Assembly: GCA_016463705.1 (NCBI GenBank)
Contig: JAEMQU010000005.1
Location: 26,530 to 90,529 of the forward strand
Origin: Opitutales bacterium
GTDB taxonomy: Bacteria > Verrucomicrobiota > Verrucomicrobiia > Opitutales > UBA953
DNA: 64,000 nt
Direction: 5' to 3'
Shown: positions 43,839 to 53,793 of the stretch, in pieces
Layout: the number at the start of each line of letters is the position of its first letter
Position numbering within the stretch: position 1 is the stretch's first letter
The notes under the pieces: generated by a model
Seen by the model: only the letters and a program-made list of their open reading frames with translations
What the model was told of the DNA's origin: nothing
Database searches by the model: none
Translations under genes and position numbers: made by a program

Positions 43839-45122
43839 TTATTTTAGAGTTAAAAGGTATTCCGCCAAACAATCTAATTCTTCAGCAGTAAATTTTTGTT
43901 GGCTTTCATTGAGGCCCACCACGTTGAACATTTTATAGTAGTGCATGCGGTTGCCAGGTTTGACGTCTTTCGAGGGTTTGCCGTCGATGCCGTGCGAAGT
44001 ACCCGAGGAACCAATCCATTTAATTAAATTGGCCTTCAGCACTGCGGGATCAACGGGCATCGTTGATTCGGTATTCTTCGTTTGGGTTTCTAAAATTAGC
44101 TGAGCTTTGCGCTCGCGATTATCCATCCAAGCACCTGCAAGTGAGCGACGAGAGGCGATGTGGGTTAAGTCGGGACCAAAATTACCCGCCCCGAAATGTC
44201 CGGAAATATTGTGGCACATCGCACAAGTCTTGGCGGCGAATAAAGCTTTTCCTTTTTCAGCTTTAGAATTCGGCTCAACCGGAGCCGCTTCTTTCTTTTG
44301 TTCCTTCACCCATTTGGCAAATTCTTCGGGCTCGACCACGTTACAACGGAAAAGCATGTAAGCATGAGAATCGCCACAGAACTCAGCGCACTGTCCGTAG
44401 TAGTGACCCGCTTGATCACCTTGAATCCACATCTTGTTTTTACGTCCCGGCATTAAGTCCACTTTGCCAGCAATCTTGGGTAACCAGAAGGAGTGAATCA
44501 CATCTTCGGAACGTAAATTTAAACGCACGGCTTTACCGCGCGGAATAACAATTTCATTAGGTACAGTATGTTTAGCGTCCGAAGTTAATCCCAGTTGGGG
44601 ATATTCAAAACGGAACCACCACTGCTTACCAATGACGTCAATTTCTAAAACATCGCCCGCGAGTTCTTTCGAATAATTTTCTTTTCCGTTTTCGTCGAGC
44701 TGCGGATACCAAGCAGAAAGTTTTGAAGTAGGAATCGCTTCCGCAGGAACATCATCCGTGTACCAAATTGCATTAAGGGTGGGAATCGCGATGAAAACCA
44801 GAGCCCCAATCGATGCGGTAATTAAACCGATTTCGATTAAAGGATTGCCGTGACCTTTTTCTGCCTTGGGACGTGCGTCTTGACCAGGACGAGCCCGAAA
44901 TTTAATTACGGCGTAGACTAACAATCCACCGACGAGCGCAAAGAGAATGACCACCAACCAAACGGTGTCCATAAACACATCGAACTGCATCTGGGCGACT
45001 GGACCCTTGGGATCCAAGGTCGACCGACGAACATTTAAGTCGTCGCGCGAACAGGCGCTGACCAAAATTCCAAAAATGGAAATGGTGAAAAGGTGGACCT
45101 TGTTAAAAATGCGTGAAAACAT
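43839..45122 (-). CDS. ctaC: Cytochrome c oxidase subunit II with fused C-terminal cytochrome c domain (caa3 type)
   Basis: N-terminal lipobox-like VSAC; CuA site GQCAEFCGDSHAYML; heme c motif CAMCH followed by GPDLTHIASR. Confidence 0.95.
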   Translation of the reverse strand: MFSRIFNKVHLFTISIFGILVSACSRDDLNVRRSTLDPKGPVAQMQFDVFMDTVWLVVILFALVGGLLVYAVIKFRARPGQDARPKAEKGHGNPLIEIGLITASIGALVFIAIPTLNAIWYTDDVPAEAIPTSKLSAWYPQLDENGKENYSKELAGDVLEIDVIGKQWWFRFEYPQLGLTSDAKHTVPNEIVIPRGKAVRLNLRSEDVIHSFWLPKIAGKVDLMPGRKNKMWIQGDQAGHYYGQCAEFCGDSHAYMLFRCNVVEPEEFAKWVKEQKKEAAPVEPNSKAEKGKALFAAKTCAMCHNISGHFGAGNFGPDLTHIASRRSLAGAWMDNRERKAQLILETQTKNTESTMPVDPAVLKANLIKWIGSSGTSHGIDGKPSKDVKPGNRMHYYKMFNVVGLNESQQKFTAEELDCLAEYLLTLK

Positions 45123-45376
45123 TGGAATACTTATTTCGGACTATCCAAAAGTTCATAATAAATGGCTAATTTGCAAGCACCGCCCCACTGTCTGATTTTC
45201 TAAACCACAGGCCGGGCTCAAATAGTCACTTCTAATACCTACTAAGTTATTGATTATAAAATACTTAGGAATATTTCTATCAAATCATCTACACTAATAG
45301 AGCAAGGCCCATCGGCTACTACCCGGTAATTTATTGTGGGTTGCGACTTAGGTTTAGGAGTTTACCCCCTTAAGCC

Positions 45377-46234
45377 ATGTCTTGGAAGAGTCCACATGGC
45401 ACCCCCCTGCCCGACTGGCGGCAACGCACCTTAATGATGGGTATTATAAATATCACCCCTGATTCTTTTTCGGACGGGGGCGAGGTGACCGACATTCCAA
45501 CGGCTATCAACAAAGCTCAAAGTCTGATCGATCAAGGGGCCGACATTCTCGATCTCGGGGCCGAGTCAACCCGACCGGGCTCTAGTACTATTTCAGAAGA
45601 AATTGAACTCGCTCGCTTACTACCCATCATCGTAGCACTCCGGAAAAAATTTCCGCAGATGCCCCTTTCAGTCGATACGTATAAATCTGCTGTCGCCAAA
45701 GTGGCGATCGAGAGCGGTGCAGATATTATCAATGATGTCGAAGGTGCACGCTGGGAAGTGGCCAGAAATTCTTCCGCGATGGCCCAAGTTGCCGCGCAGT
45801 TAAACTGTCCTCTCATTTTAATGCATCGCAGAAAAGATGCTAATTATAAGGACTTTTGGCCTGAAATACTCGGTGACTTAAAATTATCTATTCACTTTTG
45901 TTTAGAGGCGGGAGTCGCCCCCGAACAACTTTGGTTAGATCCGGGATTTGGCTTTGGCAAAACTCCTCAGCAAAATCTCATGCTCGTGCGAAACTTAGAA
46001 AAAGTGGCGGCACTCGGATTTCCCGTCATGCTCGGGGCGAGTCGTAAATCGACTCTGGGTTTAGTGCTGAACGAAAAAAATTCGTTGCATCGCGAAGAAG
46101 GAAATGAAGTGACGGCGACTTGGGGCATCGCTCAAGGCTGCCACATGATCCGCGCCCACGACTTTTCCCGGTTAAGAAAAGTCATCCAGATGGCCGACGC
46201 TTTGCGCCGGGGCCAAACTTGGTCTGAATTCTGA
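45377..46234 (+). CDS. folP: Dihydropteroate synthase
   Basis: MGIINITPDSFSDGG, DILDLGAESTRPGS, DPGFGFGKTPQQN, GASRKSTLG. Confidence 0.97.
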   Translation: MSWKSPHGTPLPDWRQRTLMMGIINITPDSFSDGGEVTDIPTAINKAQSLIDQGADILDLGAESTRPGSSTISEEIELARLLPIIVALRKKFPQMPLSVDTYKSAVAKVAIESGADIINDVEGARWEVARNSSAMAQVAAQLNCPLILMHRRKDANYKDFWPEILGDLKLSIHFCLEAGVAPEQLWLDPGFGFGKTPQQNLMLVRNLEKVAALGFPVMLGASRKSTLGLVLNEKNSLHREEGNEVTATWGIAQGCHMIRAHDFSRLRKVIQMADALRRGQTWSEF

Positions 46235-46245
46235 TTTTTAAAAAG

Positions 46246-46321
46246 TGGAGCCAGCAGACGGACTCGAACCGACGACCTGCCGCTTACAAGGCGGCTGCTC
46301 TACCAACTGAGCTATGCTGGC
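46246..46321 (-). tRNA. tRNA-Thr (anticodon TGT), CCA encoded
   Basis: GCCAGCA/TGCTGGC acceptor; D-arm GCTCAGTTGGTAGAGC; anticodon arm GCCGC-CTTGTAA-GCGGC; GTCGGTTCGAGTCCG T-arm. Confidence 0.96.
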
Positions 46322-46446
46322 AATCCAATGAGGTTTTACTCTTTTATTTCAGCCCCCTCTGTCAATCACGCTACAAATGTATTTTAGGGATTGAACCCCC
46401 CCACTAATTTTAGGACAAAAACCCACCCAATTAAATTCAGCTAATT

Positions 46447-47742
46447 ATGCGTATCCCCGTCTCTCTTCTTGTACTTTGTGCGGCTATCACTGGTTGCACA
46501 ACCGACACCGACTCCTCCATCACTCAGGAGGTCTCAATCACCTCAGTTCCGCCCAATGCTGCGGTTCGTCTTAACGGCAATGCTGTGGGTCGCACGCCGA
46601 CCACGATTACCTTAGAGCGTAATGCTAATTACGAATTAGCGGTTGGCAAAGGTGGCTACGCCCCCGAGTCAGCCTACCTCAAGCCCACCCTTCGTACCAG
46701 CACCACAGGCGCCATGGATTACGGTTTCCCAGAAAAAATTAACGTGACCCTTTCGAAATTACCAGGAGCTGATGACGTTTTAGTGCCCGAAGGTGATGAA
46801 GCAGAATTTAAATCATTAGTGCAAAAAGCGAACAACGCTGGACTCGCGCAACGCAGCGGGGACTCCGTTGCTGACATGAAAAAAGATATCGAAGACGTTA
46901 AAACTTCGATCGAAAAAATTAAGACGGCAATCGCCGCTCGTGATGCCTTATATAACTCAAAAGTCGCCGCGATTTCTAAAGTTCTCGCGGACGCAAAATC
47001 ACCTGAATTAAAATCGGCCGATATCGCTGCCGAAAACAGAGTTCTTGAAGCAGAAGCTGCTCTACGCACCGCACTCGATAATCGCAATAACTCAGCCGGT
47101 AACGAAGCCAAAGATACCCTCGCCGCCCTTCAAGCAAAGCAAGCCTCACTCGAAGCACGGATTGATGCTAAAACCGCTGAAGATTTAGCCGCCAAGATTG
47201 AGCAAAATAAAGATCAAGTAATGAAAGCTCTTTCCGAATCTGACGCCGCCGTAGCCAAAGCCGTTGCAAATTTAGAAAAAGCTAAGGCCGATCGTGAAGC
47301 CGCCACCGGTGGTAAACCCATCAACGAACGTGTTGCCACTATCGAAGCCGAATTAGCCATACAGAATGATGCGAATGCGAAAGCTAGCCAGCAAACCGCT
47401 GAGACCCTTCGAATCTTATCTGAACGCAATGAACGCCTCATCGCCCTCAACGGTGGTATCGACGTCTTAACCAAGGCCGAAGCCGCTAAACAGCTCGAAG
47501 AAATTCAAAAAGCCCTGGAAGAACAAAAATCTACTGCCGCTAGCGCCGTCGCTGAAATGAATAAGCAACTTGCCGACGCCAAAGAGAAGATCGCAGCCGC
47601 TAATGCGGAAGCCCAAAAGAGAATCTACGCTGAATTCAACACCCGCTACGCGCTCGTCGAAAATCGCTACCGTAATAAAGAGCTCACCCAAGATGAGTTC
47701 AAAGCGAAAATCGCCGAACTACGTAAAGAGTTAGGCCAATAA
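46447..47742 (+). CDS. PEGA-domain lipoprotein with long coiled coil
   Basis: Lipobox VLCAAITGC; PEGA VSITSVPPNAAVRLNGNAVGRTPTTITLERNANYELAVGKGGY; Ala/Lys/Glu-rich coiled coil. Confidence 0.78.
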   Translation: MRIPVSLLVLCAAITGCTTDTDSSITQEVSITSVPPNAAVRLNGNAVGRTPTTITLERNANYELAVGKGGYAPESAYLKPTLRTSTTGAMDYGFPEKINVTLSKLPGADDVLVPEGDEAEFKSLVQKANNAGLAQRSGDSVADMKKDIEDVKTSIEKIKTAIAARDALYNSKVAAISKVLADAKSPELKSADIAAENRVLEAEAALRTALDNRNNSAGNEAKDTLAALQAKQASLEARIDAKTAEDLAAKIEQNKDQVMKALSESDAAVAKAVANLEKAKADREAATGGKPINERVATIEAELAIQNDANAKASQQTAETLRILSERNERLIALNGGIDVLTKAEAAKQLEEIQKALEEQKSTAASAVAEMNKQLADAKEKIAAANAEAQKRIYAEFNTRYALVENRYRNKELTQDEFKAKIAELRKELGQ

Positions 47743-47762
47743 TAAACAAAATTATTGAAGAC

Positions 47763-47792
47763 AAAAAGCCCAGCTAATCACTGGGCTTTTTT
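47763..47792 (+). terminator. Rho-independent terminator
   Basis: AAAAAGCCCAG CTAATCA CTGGGCTTTTTT. Confidence 0.93.
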
Positions 47793-47827
47793 ATTGGAAC
47801 TGCGACAAAGGTAGACAACCTGTTCCC

Positions 47828-48916
47828 ATGTCCGACGAATTAAGCCGCACTCCGCTCTATGATTTACACGTAGAACTAGGAGCGCGTATGGTTCCCTTTG
47901 CAGGATGGGAAATGCCCGTCCAATACTCGGGCATCATCGAAGAACATTTAGCCGTCCGAAATAAAGCAGGCTTATTCGACGTATCACACATGGGGGAAGC
48001 ACGAGTGCGCGGTAAAGACGCTGCTGCTTTTTTAGACGCCATCATGACGAATGAGTTTTCGTCTCTTCAACCCAATCACGCGCGCTACACCATCATGTGC
48101 TATCCCGATGGTGGATGCGTCGATGATTTAATTATTTATCGAATATTTAAAGACGAATTCTTGATTTGTCTTAACGCTTCCAACGCCGCTAAGGATATCG
48201 CCTGGATGAATTCCCAAGTCGGAAATTGGGACGTCCAAATTATCGACGAGTGCTCGCAATGGGCTCAGCTCGCCCTCCAAGGCCCCTTCGCAGAAAAAAT
48301 TCTTTCATCCTTAACCGACTTAAAGTTAGATACCTTAAAGCGGTTTGCTTTTGTAATTGGAGAAGTGGCTGGGGCGCCCAACTGTATCGTCGCACGCACT
48401 GGCTATACCGGTTCACCAGGCTTTGAAATCTATGTCCCCGCCGCACAAGGCTCAGCAGTCGCTCGAGCTATTTTAGAAAAAGGTAAGCCGGATGGACTTC
48501 TACCCATCGGCCTCGGCGCGCGAGATTCCTTAAGACTCGAAGCTGGCTACCCCTTATACGGACATGAATTATCCGAAAAAATTTCCCCGATTCAGGCCGG
48601 GCTTTCCTGGACGGTTAAATTTTCCAAACCCCAATTCATCGGACGCGATTCCTTATTACGCCAAACCGAAAAGGGCGTAGTTTCAAAAGTAATGATTTAT
48701 TCGTTGAATGATCGACGCATCGCACGCCCCGGAGCTACGGTGTTTTCTGGCGACCAAGCGGTCGGAGAAATTCTTTCGGGAACCCTCTCTCCAGTACTTA
48801 ATAAACCGATTGGTACCGCTTTAGTGGCCAGTGGAATTAACCCCGATACTTTGACGGTGGATATTCGCGGCACACGTTTACCTTTGCAAATTACGCAAAT
48901 CCCATTTTTTAAATAA
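47828..48916 (+). CDS. gcvT: Glycine cleavage system T protein (aminomethyltransferase)
   Basis: [74 protein letters not shown]. Confidence 0.97.
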   Translation: MSDELSRTPLYDLHVELGARMVPFAGWEMPVQYSGIIEEHLAVRNKAGLFDVSHMGEARVRGKDAAAFLDAIMTNEFSSLQPNHARYTIMCYPDGGCVDDLIIYRIFKDEFLICLNASNAAKDIAWMNSQVGNWDVQIIDECSQWAQLALQGPFAEKILSSLTDLKLDTLKRFAFVIGEVAGAPNCIVARTGYTGSPGFEIYVPAAQGSAVARAILEKGKPDGLLPIGLGARDSLRLEAGYPLYGHELSEKISPIQAGLSWTVKFSKPQFIGRDSLLRQTEKGVVSKVMIYSLNDRRIARPGATVFSGDQAVGEILSGTLSPVLNKPIGTALVASGINPDTLTVDIRGTRLPLQITQIPFFK

Positions 48917-48932
48917 CCAACTCCCATCACTC

Positions 48933-49313
48933 ATGAGCAACGTCCCATCTAATTTACACTACACCAAAGACCACGAGTGGGTTAAGGTAGAGGGCGATGG
49001 CACAGTCACCGTCGGTATTACGGATTACGCTCAAGCGGCCCTGGGTGACGTTACATTCATCGACCTGCCTAAAGTGGGTAAACAACTTGAATCTGCCGAT
49101 GTCTTCGGAACGGTCGAATCCGTGAAAGCCGCCTCTGATCTTTACAGCCCCGTCAGCGGAGAAGTCATCGCCATTAATAGCAGTCTCAACGATACGCCCG
49201 ATTTAGTAAATCGCGAGCCCTACGAAAAAGCCTGGATGATTAAGATAAAACTTAAGAGCGCGGCCGAGTTGGATAAACTTCTCGATAGTTCAAGCTACCA
49301 ATCGCTCCTTTAA
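48933..49313 (+). CDS. gcvH: Glycine cleavage system H protein
   Basis: YTKDHEWVKVEGDGTVTVGITDYAQAALGDVTFIDLP, VESVKAASDLYSPVSGEV lipoyl-lysine site. Confidence 0.98.
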   Translation: MSNVPSNLHYTKDHEWVKVEGDGTVTVGITDYAQAALGDVTFIDLPKVGKQLESADVFGTVESVKAASDLYSPVSGEVIAINSSLNDTPDLVNREPYEKAWMIKIKLKSAAELDKLLDSSSYQSLL

Positions 49314-49374
49314 TTCTAGATGAGCCCGACCCACTCTTGCTCTTTGGGTTAATCTTTGTTCACTCAACGGACTA

Positions 49375-50514
49375 ATGTCTTTTGCGGAAGTCCATGCCAC
49401 CTTTTCCTGGGATGAAGTTTTGTCTTCTATCCAAAAACGGACCTCGGCTGATGTTTTAAAGTCTCTGGCCCGAGCAGAAAATGGAATTTGTGATCTAGAA
49501 GATTTTAAAAACTTCGTTTCTCCCGCCGCCGAACCGTACTTGGAAAATTTAGCGCGACTCAGCCATGAGCGCACCGTGCAACGTTTTGGTCGGACGATAC
49601 AAATGTTCGCTCCCGTTTACCTATCCAACGAATGCCAAAATATTTGTACCTATTGCGGATTCTCAGCAGGAAATAAAGTTGCCCGACGCACCCTCACCCC
49701 GGGTGAAATACTAAAAGAAGGCGGCGCGCTTAAAAAACTGGGTTTTAATCATATCCTCATTTTAACGGGCGAATCCACCCATGTGGGCGTACCCTACTTT
49801 ATTTCAGCTCTCGATTGCCTACGCCCCCATTTTTCTTCCCTCTCGATGGAAGTACAGCCTCTCGATGTGGAAGATTACCAAAAACTTCGCACACACGGAT
49901 TAAATTCGGTTTTTGTTTATCAAGAAACCTACCACCGCGAAACTTATAATATCCATCACCCTAAGGGCAGAAAGTCGGACTTCCTTTATCGACTCGATGC
50001 ACCCGATCGAATTGGCGAGGCCGGTATCAATAAAATCGGACTCGGTGCATTATTTGGCTTAGAAGATTGGCGCGCTGAATGTTTTTTCACGGCACTCCAT
50101 TTACAGTGGCTCGAACGTAAACATTGGAAGAGTCGCTTTAGCATCTCCTTCCCTCGCCTCCGTCCACACGAAGGAGACTTGCAACCGAAGGTCGAAATGA
50201 CCGATCGCCAACTCGTGCAAGCCATCTGCGCGTTTCGACTTTTTAACGGCGAATTGGAATTAACCTTAAGCACGCGTGAAAGCATGGTCTTCCGTGATCA
50301 CGCTTTCAAATTGGGTATCACTTCGATGAGTGCAGGATCCCGTACTAACCCAGGAGGCTACGCCGAAGGTAAAGAAGCTTCACTGGAGCAATTTGCGATT
50401 GAGGACGATCGTACGCCCCACGAATTAGCGGAAATGCTTAAATCCAGTGGATATGAAACTGTTTGGAAAGATTGGGATATCACTTATGACCAATCCACCG
50501 CCGCCCACCCATGA
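49375..50514 (+). CDS. thiH: Radical SAM 2-iminoacetate synthase ThiH-like
   Basis: CQNICTYCGF (CxxxCxxC); EVQPLDVEDYQKLRTHGLNSVFVYQETYH; SFPRLRPHEGD. Confidence 0.9.
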   Translation: MSFAEVHATFSWDEVLSSIQKRTSADVLKSLARAENGICDLEDFKNFVSPAAEPYLENLARLSHERTVQRFGRTIQMFAPVYLSNECQNICTYCGFSAGNKVARRTLTPGEILKEGGALKKLGFNHILILTGESTHVGVPYFISALDCLRPHFSSLSMEVQPLDVEDYQKLRTHGLNSVFVYQETYHRETYNIHHPKGRKSDFLYRLDAPDRIGEAGINKIGLGALFGLEDWRAECFFTALHLQWLERKHWKSRFSISFPRLRPHEGDLQPKVEMTDRQLVQAICAFRLFNGELELTLSTRESMVFRDHAFKLGITSMSAGSRTNPGGYAEGKEASLEQFAIEDDRTPHELAEMLKSSGYETVWKDWDITYDQSTAAHP

Positions 50515-51278
50515 GTCCGCAACGCGCCTGGATTGATTCCACCCAAACAAAAGAGTGTGCCAATGGCATGCGTCTAAAACTTTCCGAACAAGAAAGTACG
50601 CACGTTGTCCGTAGTCTCCGCTACCGTCGGGGCGATGCCCTCATTCTCATCAACGGTGAAGGCCTGGTGATTGATGGAAAAATTGAGTCCGCAGACAGCG
50701 CCTGTAGTATCGTGGAAGTTCTTCGATTTCGCCAAACACCCAAGCCGATACCAGAAATTATAGTAGCCCAAAGTATGCCCAAGGGCGGTACGATGGATGA
50801 CCTAGTTCGAAATATTTGTGAAGCTGGTGCCTCGGGAATTATCCCACTCGAGTCCGCGCGTTGTGAAGTCAAACTCGATGCCGACCGTACGAGAACACGC
50901 ATGCTTCGCTGGCATCAACAAGCGGCGGAAGCCTGCAAACAGTCGAGTAATCCGTGGTGCACCGATATTCATGCACCCCAGGCGATTAAAAACTGGTTAG
51001 AAAGATTACCCGCCAAAGAAAACGGCGAGTTAAGATTATTAGGATCATTACAAATCGGGGCGGAGCCGGTAGGAAATTTAAACCTTCAAAAAGCCAAAAA
51101 AATTACTTGGCTCATTGGACCCGAAGGCGATTTCACTTCCGAAGAAATCGATCAAGCCATCGGCTGTGGATTTATTGCCGTCACGCTTGGACCTAATGTT
51201 TTACGTGCCGAAAATGCTGCCCTGGCCTGCGTCGTGATCACCCAAGCCTTAGTTGCCATAAATCAGTCGGGCAGTTAA
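50511..51278 (+). CDS. rsmE: 16S rRNA (uracil1498-N3)-methyltransferase RsmE
   Basis: HVVRSLRYRRGD, QSMPKGGTMDDLVRNICEAGASGIIPLESARC, WLIGPEGDFTSEEI, LGPNVLRAENAAL. Confidence 0.94.
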   Translation: MSPQRAWIDSTQTKECANGMRLKLSEQESTHVVRSLRYRRGDALILINGEGLVIDGKIESADSACSIVEVLRFRQTPKPIPEIIVAQSMPKGGTMDDLVRNICEAGASGIIPLESARCEVKLDADRTRTRMLRWHQQAAEACKQSSNPWCTDIHAPQAIKNWLERLPAKENGELRLLGSLQIGAEPVGNLNLQKAKKITWLIGPEGDFTSEEIDQAIGCGFIAVTLGPNVLRAENAALACVVITQALVAINQSGS

Positions 51279-51848
51279 AAGGGCAACGACGGTAATAAAA
51301 TAAACTCTCAACGTGGTGACGATGGGGTCAGATGTTTTGTATTTACTGATAAACCAATGCGAAGCACCGCCCAACAGGCAGGCAGAAACAGGTATCGGAT
51401 TAATATTTTCGGGTCTTAAATAAGACAAAACAAAACCCAGAACCGTCGCCGCCATCGGCACTAAACGCCAGTAAATTTGCGGATCACCCGGTCTATAAAT
51501 GGCGGCGTAGGCTGAGGTAAATAAAAACGCTAGGGGTAAAAACTCACCCAGGGCGAGAGTTCCATGATGCCAAATAATATTGGGTAATAAAAAGACTAGT
51601 GATACAAGTACCGCGGGCCAACCCGACTCAAAAAAACCAGCGAAAGCTTTCTTTTGAAAAGTCAGTAAGACCACTCGAGCTAACCATAATAAACTTAAAT
51701 CAACGGCCCCGATTAAAAAATGAGCGGGGCGAGAGACTGTATGAATAATGAGGCCCGGACTTAAGGCCTCCATCGCCAAAAGAGTGAACAATGGAAAATC
51801 GACGGCCCATAAATTCCTGAAATTTAAGACCGAAAAAAAACGGTTCAT
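51249..51848 (-). CDS. Hypothetical multi-pass membrane protein
   Basis: Several predicted TM segments; adjacent to the upstream aminotransferase gene on the same strand. Confidence 0.6.
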   Translation of the reverse strand: MNRFFSVLNFRNLWAVDFPLFTLLAMEALSPGLIIHTVSRPAHFLIGAVDLSLLWLARVVLLTFQKKAFAGFFESGWPAVLVSLVFLLPNIIWHHGTLALGEFLPLAFLFTSAYAAIYRPGDPQIYWRLVPMAATVLGFVLSYLRPENINPIPVSACLLGGASHWFISKYKTSDPIVTTLRVYFITVVALLTARLIYGN

Positions 51849-53011
51849 TATTTCTTGTTCGACGGAGCGCGAGCGACCACGGCCTTCATACGATTAAGCA
51901 TTTCCTGGAGACGAGCACGCGGACAGCCAAAATTAATTCGCACGTGGCTTGATCCGCCAAAATCTAATCCGTTGCTTAAGCCGACTCCTCCTTTTTCAAA
52001 TTCCGCGTGAGCGTTTTCGAAGCCTAACGCAGAAATATCCAGCCAAGCTAAGAAACTTGATTGCGGGCGTTGATGTAAAATCACCCCCGGCATCTGTTTT
52101 AATTCTTTTTCAATTAAATCCAGATTGCCTCGTAAATATTCAATGCACGCCACGCGCCATTCATCGCCGTGATCAAACGCAGCCTGCGTCGCAGCCAAGC
52201 CGAATACATTCTGATCGAGCGAGAGGCCCTGTAAAATGCGGCGGAACTTCGTCCGCAGACCGGCATCGGCGATAATCGCAAAACCACAAGTAAGCCCGGC
52301 AATATTATAGGTTTTACTCGCCGCCATTAAGGTCACCGTGCGGGCTTTGGTATCTTCATCTATAGCAGCAAAGACGATGTGTTTTGCTGCAGGGTCCAAA
52401 ATGAGATCGCAGTGAATTTCATCCGAACAAACCACGAGATTATATTTTTTAACTATCGCGGCGATACGTTCTAACTCAGCGCGACTAAACACGCGCGCTA
52501 AGGGATTATACGGATTACAGAGCAGTAAAATCTTTGAGGCCGACTGAGAACAGGCTGCTTCCAACTTTTCCCAATCAAAAGTCCAATATCCGTCGACCAA
52601 AACCATCTCCAACTTTATCGAGGTGCGTTCCGAAATAATGGGGGCGGATAAGAATGGTGGATAGGCCGGAGTGGATGTCACTACTGTCTCACCTGGATTG
52701 GTCGTGCAACGGATAGCTCCATGAATACCTGGAACCAAGGAGGTCATGAACGTAATCCACTCAGGCTGAATTTCCCAGCCATGCCGACGGCGCATGTACT
52801 TTACTATGGAATTAAAAACTTCGTCGCGTTGTGCGGGGTAGCCATAGACGCCGTGAGCGGCTCGCGCTTGCAAGGCTTCAACGACTGCGGGCGGCGAAGT
52901 AAAATCCATATCCGCAATCCAACTAGGAATAATATCACGTTGCGCATATTTATGCCACTTGGTGCTGTCGGTTCCAGCGCGGTCTGGACAACTATCAAAA
53001 TTGAAAGCCAT
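51848..53011 (-). CDS. MalY/PatB-type pyridoxal-phosphate aminotransferase / C-S lyase (start revised to MAFNFD)
   Basis: WHKYAQRDIIPSWIADMDFTSPPAVVEAL, NPYNPLARVFSRAELERI, VCSDEIHCDLIL, ASKTYNIAGL. Confidence 0.92.
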   Translation of the reverse strand: MAFNFDSCPDRAGTDSTKWHKYAQRDIIPSWIADMDFTSPPAVVEALQARAAHGVYGYPAQRDEVFNSIVKYMRRRHGWEIQPEWITFMTSLVPGIHGAIRCTTNPGETVVTSTPAYPPFLSAPIISERTSIKLEMVLVDGYWTFDWEKLEAACSQSASKILLLCNPYNPLARVFSRAELERIAAIVKKYNLVVCSDEIHCDLILDPAAKHIVFAAIDEDTKARTVTLMAASKTYNIAGLTCGFAIIADAGLRTKFRRILQGLSLDQNVFGLAATQAAFDHGDEWRVACIEYLRGNLDLIEKELKQMPGVILHQRPQSSFLAWLDISALGFENAHAEFEKGGVGLSNGLDFGGSSHVRINFGCPRARLQEMLNRMKAVVARAPSNKK

Positions 53012-53064
53012 ACTAGGTATAACCTTGGATTGAACAGCGTAAGGGGCAAACGCAATTTCTAAGA

Positions 53065-53793
53065 ATGTCATTGCTCGAAAATATAGACCGCGGGCTGGTC
53101 GATGTCCTATTTCCCCGAGACTGCCTCGTAACGCAAAAGCCCATGGAAAATGAACGGCTCCGCTATCTATCACAGGCGGGTCTGGATCGTTTAGAATGGA
53201 TTCATGACCCGCGTTGTCTGGTTTGCGGGCATCCCTATGACGGCTGGATTGAGGGTGAACGAATCTGTCCGCACTGTCTACAAATCAAGCCGGCGTACAA
53301 CCGCGCACTGTGCGCATTTCGGGCTCGAGGATTCGCCCGTAATATTATTCACAAAATAAAATATCAGCAAAGCCCGTGGCTGATTGAAGATCTAGTGGTC
53401 GCCGCCTTAGACGACCCACAATTTCGCCGGCACTGCACTGGATCCATTCTGGTACCTGTGCCGATGCATCATCAAAAGAAAAGAGTGCGACACTACAATC
53501 AGGCGGAACGTATTGCTCAAACACTCATGACTCGGGCACCAGGATGCACGTACCTAAACGCACTCATTAAAATACTACCGACGATTTCGCAGACACACCT
53601 CGGACGGGCCGAACGTCGGACGAATGTCGCCAAAGCCTTCGCCTTAAACCCCAATATAAAATTAAATCTCCAAGCTCGGTATGTGGTGGTGGATGACGTC
53701 CTCACCACAGGCGCCACCCTCCATGCCTGCGCTCATGTTTTACGAAAAGCAGGAATTAAAAACGTCGACGCTCTCGCCCTAGCTCACGGTTAA
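53065..53793 (+). CDS. comF: ComF family protein (zinc ribbon plus phosphoribosyltransferase)
   Basis: CLVCGHPYDGW..CPHC; ILVPVPMHHQKKRVRHYNQAERIA; VVVDDVLTTGATLHACAHVL. Confidence 0.9.
   Translation: MSLLENIDRGLVDVLFPRDCLVTQKPMENERLRYLSQAGLDRLEWIHDPRCLVCGHPYDGWIEGERICPHCLQIKPAYNRALCAFRARGFARNIIHKIKYQQSPWLIEDLVVAALDDPQFRRHCTGSILVPVPMHHQKKRVRHYNQAERIAQTLMTRAPGCTYLNALIKILPTISQTHLGRAERRTNVAKAFALNPNIKLNLQARYVVVDDVLTTGATLHACAHVLRKAGIKNVDALALAHG

Noticed and set aside
46719-47111. 130-aa - strand ORF within the PEGA lipoprotein
   Set aside because: Ala-rich coiled-coil coding regions routinely create long antisense frames.
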